DNA of 64,000 bases from Chloroflexota bacterium (lineage in GTDB: Bacteria > Chloroflexota > Anaerolineae > Aggregatilineales > Phototrophicaceae). Positions within the stretch are counted from its first letter, which is position 1. Each line of letters opens with the position of its first letter. Position numbers and translations under genes: made by a program. The stretch spans positions 62,001 to 126,000 of the forward strand of contig JAPOVL010000043.1 of NCBI GenBank assembly GCA_026708115.1, read 5' to 3'. Below, one piece after another: positions 51,337-60,096 of this stretch. The notes below the pieces were generated by a model. That model was not told where the DNA came from. It was given only the letters and a program-made list of their open reading frames with translations, and ran no database searches.

Positions 51337-52617
51337 TCAACTGTTCGCTTCTTTGCGTTTCCGGCGATCTGCCAAGAAATGCCATAATTCCCAATGACTC
51401 GTGTCCTTCTCGACAGCACTTACCGGGTATTCCATCTCCATTAACAACACACATCGCGTTATGAATATGAGTTGGTGATAAACCAGCGCATAGTCGGGAT
51501 CGCCTTCGTTGGCGTGTACGAGCACCTGTCGAGCATGGCTCAAACTGTTCATATCTATCGATTCAACTGCCGCTATGTACTTTTCAACGTTCTGAAAGCG
51601 ACTGCGTATTTGGCAAATCGCATAATTAAGGGCTTTAGCCAACGAACCTCTTTTGCGTTTGCACTTTGCCTTGTAGTAGGCTTCTAAACCGAAGAAAATG
51701 TGAACCAAATTGTTGATTTCTAAGAATCCATCATTGCCATCAGCCAGTATCTTAATATATGCGCGGCAAAGTTTTGCCACGGCCTCATAATTCTTCGCCC
51801 ATGCCGGGAGAATGAATGGCCATAGATCTAATCTGTCCTTGCTTCCCCATACCAAGCGGCCAAGAAAGTCTGGATCGCCATTCCATGACATCTTCCGATT
51901 GTAGCCGTCAAAAATCTCCACAGGAGCATTGCCAATGCGGCTGGTCAAAGCAGTTATGAAACTGTGATGACCCATCAATGTCCCTAGAAACTCTGGCAGG
52001 ATTACATCTATTAACCGTAAGTCGTCGCCTTCTGATCTGTAAGAATTGCCTGCGGAAAACGAGAGATGCAGTTTATGGCGCAAACGAAGTTCTTTATCCA
52101 GTGAGAAACTGACATAAAGTTCCACGCCTGTAACACCAATCCTGGCTATTTCGTATTTGGGTATGTCAAATGTGACTTCCTCAATGTGATAGTTTCCGTC
52201 GATATCTTTGGTCATATCATATGTGTGATATTTTTCCATCACATATTCATCTAATCCAGCATATCCTAAGTAAAGGTCGATGATTTCCAGATCACTGTCG
52301 TTCTCGAAGAGATACCCAACAAGTGCGCACTTTGACTGAATCCAGTGACCGAAGCTATGTACGTTACCTGACCCCGTAGTCCCCGCGTGACCAGCATATT
52401 TGCAGTCAATCAATGTAATGGGTTTCTGATCGCTATTAAGACCTACAATGATCCCGGCGGACATATCCCAGTTGAAGTCGAATGAATCGTCTACTAACTT
52501 CAACTCGCATCCGCGATTTGGCTTCCTAGTCAAAGTGCCCATCATCCTGTTTTCATAGCTGTCAGGAATCCACCATACGCCGGTCATGTTTAGTGTGCGG
52601 GTGGCGTACTCCACCAT
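51337..52617 (-). CDS. ApeA-like HEPN-domain defence protein
   Basis: A 426-residue protein. The N-terminal half has a GVWWIPDSYENRMMGTLTRK segment and a later KPITLIDCKYAG, which resembles the N-terminal domain of ApeA anti-phage proteins; the C-terminal half is helical and carries an R-x4-H HEPN motif (Arg363-His368 in ARQVLVHAN) before a hydrophobic helix. ApeA-type proteins are HEPN ribonucleases that abort phage infection. Base composition is clearly more AT-rich than the flanking genes and the gene runs against them, consistent with horizontal gain. Its 3' end abuts the remnant scar. AGGAAAGG is 9 nt upstream of the ATG. Confidence 0.65.
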   Translation of the reverse strand: MVEYATRTLNMTGVWWIPDSYENRMMGTLTRKPNRGCELKLVDDSFDFNWDMSAGIIVGLNSDQKPITLIDCKYAGHAGTTGSGNVHSFGHWIQSKCALVGYLFENDSDLEIIDLYLGYAGLDEYVMEKYHTYDMTKDIDGNYHIEEVTFDIPKYEIARIGVTGVELYVSFSLDKELRLRHKLHLSFSAGNSYRSEGDDLRLIDVILPEFLGTLMGHHSFITALTSRIGNAPVEIFDGYNRKMSWNGDPDFLGRLVWGSKDRLDLWPFILPAWAKNYEAVAKLCRAYIKILADGNDGFLEINNLVHIFFGLEAYYKAKCKRKRGSLAKALNYAICQIRSRFQNVEKYIAAVESIDMNSLSHARQVLVHANEGDPDYALVYHQLIFITRCVLLMEMEYPVSAVEKDTSHWELWHFLADRRKRKEANS

Positions 52618-52755
52618 AATTCTTTACCTTTCCTGTGAATGCGGCCAGTTGCCGAAGAATCGTCCTAAGCGGACATCTGCCAGTATTTCGATTACTAGGA
52701 CATTCTGGGATATTATAGTGCCAAAGTCGACTCTTCGATTAAAGGAAAATCGCCC

Positions 52756-53919
52756 ATGACCAACCGCTCCCCCATGCACCAGCAAATCGACACCCTGCCC
52801 GACCTCATCCGCGCTATCGTCAAACCCTTCGACGCCTCGGCCCGCCGCGCCTTCGACTTCGCAACCTGCACTTCAGTCAAGCGCATCTACCTGGTCGGCT
52901 GCGGCGACAGCCATCACGCCCCGGTGGGCGCCGAGCTCGCTTTTCATCAATTGACCGGCCTGCCGACGCAAGCCCTCAGTTCCCTGCCCTTCAGCCGCTA
53001 TACCGCCGGTTTCCTGCCCGATACCGGCCCCGGGACCAATCTGGTCATCTGCGTATCGGTCTCGGGCGAAGTTAGCCGCACCATTGAAGCCATGGATTTG
53101 GCGCGGGTAGCCGGGGCGACCGCCGTGGCCTTGACCGGCAATCCGGGCGGGCCACTGGGGGCGGTGGCCGACACGGTCTTTGAAACCGCTGTGCCGCCCC
53201 TGCCCGATGAACTGGCGGGCATGGTTGTCCCCGGCATCCGCTCCTACCTGGCCTCGCAGATCGCCCTGCTGCTGGCCGCCCTGCGCATCGCCGAGGTGCG
53301 CGGCGCCCTCACCACCGCCGCCGCCGATGCCGAACGAGTCGCCATCGCCCAACTGGCGGACGCCGTTGAGGAGACCATCCAAGTCTGCGAACCAATCGCT
53401 GACGAGCTGGTAGAGCGCTGGCGCCACGCCAGGCTCTTTGAATTTGTCGGCGCGGGACCGCTTTACGGCGTCGCCATGTTCAGCGCGGCAAAAGTCCTGG
53501 AAGCGAGCGGCGACGCCGCCCTGGCCCAAGAGACCGAGGAATGGTCGCATTTGCAATATTTCGCGGCCGAGGCGGATACGCCGCTGATCTTGCTCTCTGC
53601 AGATCAATTCGACGGCGACCGCATGGCGGAGGTGGCGCGCGCAGCCCACAGCATCGCTCGTCCCCTTGCCCTGGTATCCACGGCAGACGCGACCGAGATT
53701 CGGCAATATGTCGATACGCTGCTGCCGATCCCGCAACAGATCCCCGAGCGCTACGCCTCGATCGTTTACAGCATACCGGGCGAGCTCTTTTCCGCGGCCC
53801 GCGCGGCCGCGCTGGGCGCGCCTTACTTTCGCAACTTCGAGGGCGGACGCAGTCCCGATTGGGCGGACGGCGCCAGTCAAATTCGCTCCAGCCACATGAT
53901 CAGCGAACTCAAACGTTAA
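52756..53919 (+). CDS. SIS-domain sugar isomerase / phosphosugar-binding protein
   Basis: A 387-residue protein with two SIS domains, similar to the isomerase half of GlmS and to AgaS/FrlB-type deglycases. YLVGCGDSHHAP (about 46-57) and ICVSVSGEVSRTIEAMDLAR (95 onward) are the phosphosugar-binding loops of domain 1; VGAGPLYGVAMFSAAKVLEA opens domain 2. AAAGGA lies 8 nt upstream. The PfkB-family kinase gene follows after 3 bp, suggesting phosphorylation then isomerisation or deglycation. A truncated copy of its 5' end lies at 51100. Confidence 0.8.
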   Translation: MTNRSPMHQQIDTLPDLIRAIVKPFDASARRAFDFATCTSVKRIYLVGCGDSHHAPVGAELAFHQLTGLPTQALSSLPFSRYTAGFLPDTGPGTNLVICVSVSGEVSRTIEAMDLARVAGATAVALTGNPGGPLGAVADTVFETAVPPLPDELAGMVVPGIRSYLASQIALLLAALRIAEVRGALTTAAADAERVAIAQLADAVEETIQVCEPIADELVERWRHARLFEFVGAGPLYGVAMFSAAKVLEASGDAALAQETEEWSHLQYFAAEADTPLILLSADQFDGDRMAEVARAAHSIARPLALVSTADATEIRQYVDTLLPIPQQIPERYASIVYSIPGELFSAARAAALGAPYFRNFEGGRSPDWADGASQIRSSHMISELKR

Positions 53920-53922
53920 GCC

Positions 53923-54840
53923 ATGTCCGCGCCCGAGTTCATCGCCGTCGGCAGCATCATCATCGACGACATCGTCTATCCCGACGGTCGCACCAGCATG
54001 GGCGTGCTGGGCGGTGGCGGCACGCACGCGGCCTATGGCATGGCGCTGGCGGGGGAGCGCCCCGCCCTGGTCGGCCTGGTGGGCGGGGACCTGCCGGCCG
54101 ATATCCGCGCGCGCCTGGAAAAAGATTTCGATACATCGGGCCTGGCCTGGACCCATCATCCCCAAGTGCGCGGCTGGCAGATCTTCGAATGGAACGGCGT
54201 GCGCAACGAGATCTTCCGCGTCGATGTCGTCGAACCTTTCATGTACGGGCCGGAGGCCGACAGCCCGCAAATCCCCTTCCGCGGCGCGGCCGGCATGACA
54301 CTGCTGCGGGGGGCAGACCACGTGGCGGCTTGGCGGCGGCGCTTCCCGCAGGCCATATTGCTTTGGGAACCGGTGCGGATCTTCATGCTCGGCGCCGACC
54401 ACGCCGCCTTCCTGCGCGGCATTCCCCACGCCGATATCATCTCGCCCAATCTGCACGAAGCGCAGACCATGTACGGCGTCGACGACGAAGCCGAGATTAT
54501 GCGGCGCATGCTGGCGGATGGCTGCAATATGGTCGCCTTGCGCATGGGCGAGCTCGGCTCGCTGGTGGCGCGTCAAGGGGACGATAAAGCCTACGCCATT
54601 CCAGCGGTCGAGGTCGGCGACCTTGTTGACCAGACCGGCGCCGGCAATACCTACTGCGGCGGATTCGTCGTCGGCTGGCGCCGGCGGCGAGACCTGGCGA
54701 CCGCCGGCTGCTACGGCGCGGCGGCCGCCTCTTTCACCCTGGAGTATGTCGGCTGCGCCGAGATACCTGCGGACCTCGACATCGAATGGCGCAGGCGCTT
54801 GGACGAAGCCCTTGCCGGCGTGAAAATCGTCGCGCTGTAA
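53923..54840 (+). CDS. PfkB-family kinase with GAGN motif (MAK32-like)
   Basis: A 305-residue ribokinase-fold protein: FIAVGSIIIDDIVYPDG at the N-terminus, LGGGGTHAAYGMALAGERPA in the substrate region and DQTGAGNTYCGGFVVGWRR at the ATP site. The usual GAGD is GAGN, so the catalytic Asp is replaced by Asn, as in MAK32-like members; kinase activity is uncertain. It follows the SIS gene by 3 bp. A 400-bp gap with repeat copy B follows its stop. Confidence 0.75.
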   Translation: MSAPEFIAVGSIIIDDIVYPDGRTSMGVLGGGGTHAAYGMALAGERPALVGLVGGDLPADIRARLEKDFDTSGLAWTHHPQVRGWQIFEWNGVRNEIFRVDVVEPFMYGPEADSPQIPFRGAAGMTLLRGADHVAAWRRRFPQAILLWEPVRIFMLGADHAAFLRGIPHADIISPNLHEAQTMYGVDDEAEIMRRMLADGCNMVALRMGELGSLVARQGDDKAYAIPAVEVGDLVDQTGAGNTYCGGFVVGWRRRRDLATAGCYGAAAASFTLEYVGCAEIPADLDIEWRRRLDEALAGVKIVAL

Positions 54841-54993
54841 CGCGACCGGGGCCATTGCCCGGCAACAGGCCGGCATAATTGCGCGCTCGCATTCGCTGGA
54901 CTATATTCAACGGGAAGGTTTATACCATCGGTAGTGTATCGAAGAAGGTTGATATTAAAGGGCAACGACCACCCGACAACTGGTAGGGGCGAT

Positions 54994-55124
54994 CCTTGCG
55001 AAAATCCACAAATTATTACGAAATTCGCCAAGCTTAGCTCCCCTTCCCTGATGCTTCGGGGAAGGGGCCGGGGGATGGGGTAGAAAAAGCGCGTCAGCAT
55101 GACCCGGTAGCGGACAAGCCTTAG
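54994..55124. repeat. Dispersed ~130-bp repeat, copy B
   Basis: This is homologous to 35777-35908 in the same order: TTGCGAAAATC, AATTATTACGAAAT, GCCAAGCTTAGCTC, hairpin 55040-55067 (arms CCCCTTCCC and GGGAAGGGG), AAAAAGCGCGTCAGC, and CGGACAAGCCTT. A GTAGGGGCGA motif abuts it at 54982. It occupies the centre of the 400-bp gap before the alcohol dehydrogenase gene; the rest of the gap shows nothing recognisable. Confidence 0.75.
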
Positions 55125-55240
55125 AAAATTGTTCACATTTTGGGTCAAGGATCTCATGTCGAGGGTTGCTTAAGATTGTTTCAACCGAAAGGGATACACT
55201 ACCATACCAGTTCCCGGTCAGATGCCGCTGGAGACAAGTG

Positions 55241-56299
55241 ATGCTCGCAGCTGTTTTTGAAGGAATCGAAAACATCAACCTGCGTGAAGTACCCATGCCC
55301 GCAATCGGCGCCGGTGAATTATTGCTGCGCGTCCGGGCGGCGACTATCTGCGGCACGGACTTGAAAATAATTGCCGGGAAAAAGACCAGAGGGGTGCGTA
55401 TTCCCTCCATTTTGGGACACGAGATCGCCGGCCAGATTGCGGCCGTTGGCGCTGGCTTGCCCGCTTGGCGGGCTGGTGAGTCTGTCACGGTCGCGCCGGT
55501 CATCGCTTGTGGGGAATGCTATTATTGCGGACGTGATCTCGAAAATCTTTGCGCGGGGCGCAAAGCGCTGGGATACGAGTACGACGGGGGATTCGCCGAG
55601 TTCATTCGCGTACCGGCCCCCGCCGTCAGCGCCGGCAATGTCTTGCGCCTGCCGCCGGATTTGTCTTGCGCAGCGGCTGCGCTGAGCGAACCGCTGTCCT
55701 GCTGCATCAATGGGCAGCATAACATGGGCGGGATCAATCCCGGCGAAACGGTCCTGATCATCGGCGCCGGTCCCATCGGTACCATGCACCTGCAATTGGC
55801 GAAGGCGGTCCCGCAAACCCGCGTCATTGTCTCCGAGGCGCTGGCGCAAAGGCGGCGCATGGCGCTAGCGAATGGCGCCGATTGCGTTCATGATCCCGAT
55901 GATGCCGATATCTACCAACGCGTCATGGACGAGACATCGGGTATCGGAGCGGACAAGATAATCCTTGCAGTCGGCATCGCGGACCTGGTGAACGATCTGC
56001 TGCCCCTGGCGCGAAAAAACGGCGCGATCAATCTATTTGCCGGTTTCTCCGCCGGTTCCATGGCCAGGCTGGACATCAACGAGATTCACTACCGTCAGAT
56101 TCGCATCAGCGGGGCGAGCGCTTCCACCCCGCCGCAATTCAAGCGCGCGCTCGATATGATCGCAACTGGCGCCATCGACGCGGGTGCGCTCCTTACCGAG
56201 CGCTTTCCGCTGCAACAATTTCAAGACGCATTGGATTGCGCGCGCGCCGGGAGCGGCTTGAAGGTCGCGGTAATGCCGGAATGGCAGGAAAGCGCATGA
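55241..56299 (+). CDS. Zinc-dependent medium-chain alcohol dehydrogenase
   Basis: A 352-residue MDR dehydrogenase of the sorbitol/threonine type. Catalytic zinc ligands are Cys37 (TICGTD) and the His60-Glu61 pair in LGHEIAG; the structural zinc is held by Cys90, Cys93, Cys96 and Cys104 (CGECYYCGRDLENLC). The NAD fold has LIIGAGPIGTMHLQLAKA. GGAGA is 6 nt upstream of the chosen ATG; the frame runs 25 codons further without a good start. It opens the plus-strand operon and should oxidise a polyol or sugar. Confidence 0.9.
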   Translation: MLAAVFEGIENINLREVPMPAIGAGELLLRVRAATICGTDLKIIAGKKTRGVRIPSILGHEIAGQIAAVGAGLPAWRAGESVTVAPVIACGECYYCGRDLENLCAGRKALGYEYDGGFAEFIRVPAPAVSAGNVLRLPPDLSCAAAALSEPLSCCINGQHNMGGINPGETVLIIGAGPIGTMHLQLAKAVPQTRVIVSEALAQRRRMALANGADCVHDPDDADIYQRVMDETSGIGADKIILAVGIADLVNDLLPLARKNGAINLFAGFSAGSMARLDINEIHYRQIRISGASASTPPQFKRALDMIATGAIDAGALLTERFPLQQFQDALDCARAGSGLKVAVMPEWQESA

Positions 56300-56381
56300 T
56301 TGAACCAGCATCGGCGCGCTCGGAAATAAGCAGTCGCGATGTTATGCTGGACGAAGCAATTGACTTATTGGAGGCCGACAG

Positions 56382-57470
56382 TTGACAGGAAAACTAGGCG
56401 TGGCTGTCATCGGCTGTGGCAAGGCGGGTCAGGCGCAACTCCACTGGTTCGCCAGGCATCCCAATAGCCGGATCGTCGCCCTTTTCGATCCCCTGGCTGA
56501 AAAAGGGCAGCAAGCCGCCGGGGCTTATAACGCAGCTTCCCTTTCAAGCTGGCAAGCTGCCGTCAACTATGCCGGGGTGGACCTGGTGTCTTTGTGCGGC
56601 CCGGAGTCCGTACGCGCCGAACAAGCCATCTTCGCGCTCGACAATGGCAAGCACGCCCTCTGCGAAAAACCCTTCGCCAATACGCTTGCTGACTGCGATC
56701 GCATGATCGAGGCCGCCGAGCGCAACCAGCGCGCGCTGCTGGCTTACTACAACATGCGCTTTCACCCTGTGGTTCATGCGGTGGACGAACACATCGCTTC
56801 GATCGGCCGCATCTATGCCGCTCGTTTCAGTTACACGCAATTCCGCACCAGCCTGAGTTGGCGGCATCGCATCGAACAAGGTGGCGGCGTGCTAAAATCG
56901 CAAGGGGTGCATGCCATTGATCTGGCGCTGCGCTGGCTGGGGCCGGTCAATACCGTTTCCGGTGAGATGGCGATCATCCACGGCGGGCGCGAGGTGGAAG
57001 ATTTCGCCCTGGTCCATCTGCGTATGGAAAGCGGGGCCATCGGCGAAGTATACACAGCCTACACCGACCGGCAGCCAGAGGAAATGCGGGCGCAATTGCA
57101 GGGCAATCTGGGCAAACTGGAATTCCGCCTTAACCCGTATCTGCCCGAGCGGAATGGCGTCTGGCTCAAAAAACAAGGCGCCAAGCGGCGCATTGCCCTG
57201 CGACAAGCTTCCGAAATGGATCCGGTCTACCCGGGTTTGATGGATTGTTCGCAAGGGGCAATCAAGCACGTGGTCGATCACCTGCTGGCTGGCCGACCGT
57301 CGCCCCTCGATGGCCGCGCCGGGCGCCGGTCGATCGAGGTCGTGCTGGCCGCTTACGAATCGCAACGCCGCCGCACCAAGATCGCGCTGCCCTTGAGATC
57401 CTTCAGCCTCAATTCGCTGGCCGACTGCTTTCCGCGCTTTGCCGCCGGCGATGAGACACTGACGGAGTGA
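56382..57470 (+). CDS. Gfo/Idh/MocA-family oxidoreductase
   Basis: A 362-residue dehydrogenase: LGVAVIGCGKAGQAQLHWF is the Rossmann motif, KHALCEKPFANTLADC the intact EKP catalytic motif, and GGGVLKSQGVHAIDLALRWL the H-x-x-D substrate motif. The start is TTG with GGAGG 7 nt upstream, because no in-frame ATG lies nearby. Its stop overlaps the GTG of the ribokinase gene. Unlike the paralogue at 27858, this copy has the full catalytic set. Confidence 0.85.
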   Translation: MTGKLGVAVIGCGKAGQAQLHWFARHPNSRIVALFDPLAEKGQQAAGAYNAASLSSWQAAVNYAGVDLVSLCGPESVRAEQAIFALDNGKHALCEKPFANTLADCDRMIEAAERNQRALLAYYNMRFHPVVHAVDEHIASIGRIYAARFSYTQFRTSLSWRHRIEQGGGVLKSQGVHAIDLALRWLGPVNTVSGEMAIIHGGREVEDFALVHLRMESGAIGEVYTAYTDRQPEEMRAQLQGNLGKLEFRLNPYLPERNGVWLKKQGAKRRIALRQASEMDPVYPGLMDCSQGAIKHVVDHLLAGRPSPLDGRAGRRSIEVVLAAYESQRRRTKIALPLRSFSLNSLADCFPRFAAGDETLTE

Positions 57471-58417
57471 ACGGCCACATGGACGCTTACGTAGTCGTAC
57501 TGGGCGGTCTCAACTTCGACCTCGTCATCCGCGGCAGCCGCATGCCGAACAAAGGCGAATCGGTCTTCGGCAAGAGCTTCCACACTTTTCCCGGCGGCAA
57601 GGGCGCCAATCAAGCTGTGCAACTGGCCCGGCTCGGGGTCCAAACCTGCCTGCTTGGCCGCGTCGGAAACGATATTTACGGCGATCATCTCATCGCCAGT
57701 CTCGAGGGGGAAGGCCTGCGAACGGACGCGCTCATTCGCGATTCTGAGCTTGGGACCGGCAAGGGCTGGGTCTTCGTGGATGACGAGGGCGACAACTATA
57801 TTATCATCCTGCCCGAAGCCAACATGAACTGGGCCAAAGGCGATCTTGAAGCCCTGGCCGACCTCTTAAGCGGCGCAGCATGCCTGCTCTGCCAGTTAGA
57901 AACGCCAGTCCCGATCGTTAAGGCGTGTTTACGCCAAGCGAAGGATGCCGGCCTCATGACAGTGCTCAATACCGCGCCGGCGACGACATTGCCCGCCGAT
58001 CTCTTCACGCACGTCGACTTGCTCATACTCAACCAGACCGAAGCCGCCTTCTACCTTGGCCACGCTGTCGCTGGGGCGGACCAGGCGCGGGCGGCTGCCG
58101 CAGACTTGCTGGCAAAAGGCTGCGGCGCCGTCGTGATCACCTTGGGCGACCAGGGCGCCGTCGCCGCCGACGGATCCGGCATTTGTCACTGCGGTGCCTT
58201 TTCTGTGCGGGCAGTCGACGTCACCGCTGCCGGCGACTCGTTCTGCGCCGCACTGGCCTACGCCTTGTTGCAGGGCGACGATCTTTACAGCGGTCTGAAA
58301 TTCGCCTGTGCCAGCGGGGCGCTGACCGTGACACGCGCCGGGGCGCAACCTTCGCTGCCAAAATTGGCGGAAATCCGAGCATTCATGGAGAGCGAGAGCG
58401 CGCGACATGTCAACTAA
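57467..58417 (+). CDS. Ribokinase-like PfkB kinase
   Basis: A kinase of about 316 residues with ribokinase hallmarks: VVLGGLNFDLVIRGSRMPNK, FHTFPGGKGANQAVQLARLG, and VDVTAAGDSFCAALAYALL, where AAGD is the ribokinase variant of GAGD. The GTG start overlaps the previous stop (GTGA); an ATG four codons later (57479) is an alternative. The 3' end overlaps the nucleoside hydrolase gene by 11 bp. It would phosphorylate ribose released by that enzyme or imported through the adjacent Rbs system. Confidence 0.88.
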   Translation: MNGHMDAYVVVLGGLNFDLVIRGSRMPNKGESVFGKSFHTFPGGKGANQAVQLARLGVQTCLLGRVGNDIYGDHLIASLEGEGLRTDALIRDSELGTGKGWVFVDDEGDNYIIILPEANMNWAKGDLEALADLLSGAACLLCQLETPVPIVKACLRQAKDAGLMTVLNTAPATTLPADLFTHVDLLILNQTEAAFYLGHAVAGADQARAAAADLLAKGCGAVVITLGDQGAVAADGSGICHCGAFSVRAVDVTAAGDSFCAALAYALLQGDDLYSGLKFACASGALTVTRAGAQPSLPKLAEIRAFMESESARHVN

Positions 58418-59417
58418 GATCATTTTCGATACCGATATCGGCTGGATGAATGACGACTGCATGGCCGCTATCTTCGCCTTGAAATCGCCCGATATCGAAG
58501 TGCTGGGCATCACGCCCGTCATGGGCAACTTCGATCTCAACTACGAGATGGCTTGCGCCCTGCGCTTGCTGGAACTACTGGGCTGCGAGGACATTCCCGT
58601 CTGCCGCGGATTTGACCGGCCGCTGCTGCACCAGCGCAGCCCCTATGCCGACAAGGTTTGGGGCAAATGGGCCACGCTGGAAGACGTGGGTGACATCCCG
58701 CCCGGCCTGCCGCAACTGCAGCCAGATCCGCGCCACGCTGCGGTCTTCCTGGCCGAAACCGTCCTGGCGCATCCCGGCGAAGTGACGATTGTCGCCGTCG
58801 GTCCCTTGACCAATGTAGCCGTAGCGCTCCGCATGTACCCCGAAATGGCGCGTCAGGTCAAGGAGATCGTGATCATGGGCGGCGCTATCGGGCGCTTGCC
58901 GCGCGGGCAAGGCAATATCACGCCGGCAGCGGAATTTAATTTTTGGGTTGATCCGGAAGCAGCGCGCATCGTGCTTCATTCCGGGGCTAATATAACTTTG
59001 ATGCCGCTCAATGTCTGTCGGCGATCTAATTTCGCCCGATCTCTCTACGACCGCATCGTCGATCCCACCGGCGCTTACCCGGAAGTCGCAGATCTATTCC
59101 GACGCTATATCGGACCGCGTTTTGACGATCCCGAGCTCGATCGCCGCGCGCCAGTTCTGTTTTACGGCGTCTTCGATCATGCTTGCCTCGCCTACGTCAT
59201 TCGTCCGGACATCTTCGAAGTCCTGTCCATGTGCGTCGACGTCAGCATTCAGCCGGGCATGGACTATGGAACCTCTCACGGTTATGTCAAGGGCAGCTAC
59301 GTCTCTGGGGAAGATACCTTGCCGATCGACAGCGATCTCGAGCCGATCAGAGTCGCCTACGACATGGATTTCGACGCCTTGGTCGAGCTCTATGTTGCGG
59401 CCTTGACCGGACTCTAG
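58407..59417 (+). CDS. Nucleoside hydrolase-like protein 3, divergent active site
   Basis: A 336-residue IunH-family protein. The N-terminal metal motif is DTDIGWMNDDCMAA rather than DTDPGxDD, with one extra residue but the aspartates kept. VAVGPLTNVAVALRMYP and IVIMGGAIGRLP are typical. In the C-terminal motif VFDHACLAYVIRPD the His of His-Asp is Phe while the Asp remains, so the leaving-group activation differs from purine-type enzymes. Base preference cannot be told. The gene overlaps the ribokinase gene by 11 bp. Confidence 0.82.
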   Translation: MSTKIIFDTDIGWMNDDCMAAIFALKSPDIEVLGITPVMGNFDLNYEMACALRLLELLGCEDIPVCRGFDRPLLHQRSPYADKVWGKWATLEDVGDIPPGLPQLQPDPRHAAVFLAETVLAHPGEVTIVAVGPLTNVAVALRMYPEMARQVKEIVIMGGAIGRLPRGQGNITPAAEFNFWVDPEAARIVLHSGANITLMPLNVCRRSNFARSLYDRIVDPTGAYPEVADLFRRYIGPRFDDPELDRRAPVLFYGVFDHACLAYVIRPDIFEVLSMCVDVSIQPGMDYGTSHGYVKGSYVSGEDTLPIDSDLEPIRVAYDMDFDALVELYVAALTGL

Positions 59418-59446
59418 CGAGACGGCATATCAAACGGGAGGCGAGA

Positions 59447-59884
59447 ATGGATCAATTCATGCGCGCGGCGCTCGACGAGGCCAAGCGGGGTCTCGCGGAA
59501 GGCGGCATCCCAATCGGCTCGGTCCTGGCGCTCGACGGCGCGATTGTGGGCCGCGGTCACAACCGACGGGTTCAGCGCGGCAGCCCGGTACTGCACGCGG
59601 AGATGGATTGCCTGGAAAATGCCGGGCGCCTCAGCGCGCTTGATTACCAGCGGGCGACACTGTATACCACCCTGTCGCCCTGCGACATGTGCAGCGGCGC
59701 CATCTTGCTCTACAAAATCCCCACGGTTGTCATCGGCGAAAACCGCAGTTTTCAGGGTCCCGAGGCATACCTGCAAGCGCGCGGCGTGCGCTTGATCCAG
59801 CTCGATGACGAAGCATGCTACCGGCTGATGCAGGATTTCATTCGTGACAATCCCGAACTCTGGAACGAGGACATCGGCGTTTAG
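59447..59884 (+). CDS. Cytosine deaminase, FCY1 type
   Basis: A 145-residue zinc deaminase of the small cytidine/deoxycytidylate deaminase fold. Zinc ligands and catalytic Glu are His50, Glu52, Cys79 and Cys82 (VLHAEMDCLENAGR and TLSPCDMCSGAI). The protein closely follows yeast-type cytosine deaminase, including TTLSPCDMC, VVIGENRSFQG, YLQARGV, DDEACYRLM and the C-terminal WNEDIGV. It is unrelated in fold to bacterial CodA. GGGAGG is 5 nt upstream of the chosen ATG. It would deaminate cytosine released by nucleoside hydrolysis. Confidence 0.85.
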   Translation: MDQFMRAALDEAKRGLAEGGIPIGSVLALDGAIVGRGHNRRVQRGSPVLHAEMDCLENAGRLSALDYQRATLYTTLSPCDMCSGAILLYKIPTVVIGENRSFQGPEAYLQARGVRLIQLDDEACYRLMQDFIRDNPELWNEDIGV

Positions 59885-59922
59885 CCGCAGCAAGCGCGAC
59901 ATATTCCGAACAAGACGGCAAG

Positions 59923-59952
59923 TTGCCGCTGTGGGCAATTCCTTGTTATACT
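59923..59952 (+). promoter_or_regulatory. Sigma70-type promoter of the Rbs-type importer
   Basis: TTGCCG (59923-59928) and TATACT (59947-59952) are 18 bp apart, giving a leader of about 135 nt before the ATPase gene. No clear operator palindrome lies in the leader. Confidence 0.6.
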
Positions 59953-60096
59953 GCTAGCTAAACATATTGGGGCTTGCTCGCACGGCGCGTCGCCCGAGCG
60001 CGATCTGGCGCAGGCGCGCGCCACCGGACTGCCGCTTGTTCAATCGCCCCATGCCTACTTAAGATTCTTTGTCTTGCAAAATGCTTGGTCAATAAC

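Noticed and set aside
51093..51419. 108-codon minus-strand frame near the ApeA-like gene
   Set aside because: It overlaps the 3' end of the ApeA-like gene and is antisense to the recognisable SIS and peptidase remnants.
52873..54876. 667-codon minus-strand open frame opposite the SIS and PfkB genes
   Set aside because: Its translation has no recognisable domain and its composition is that of an antisense frame. The plus-strand genes carry clear SIS and PfkB motifs.
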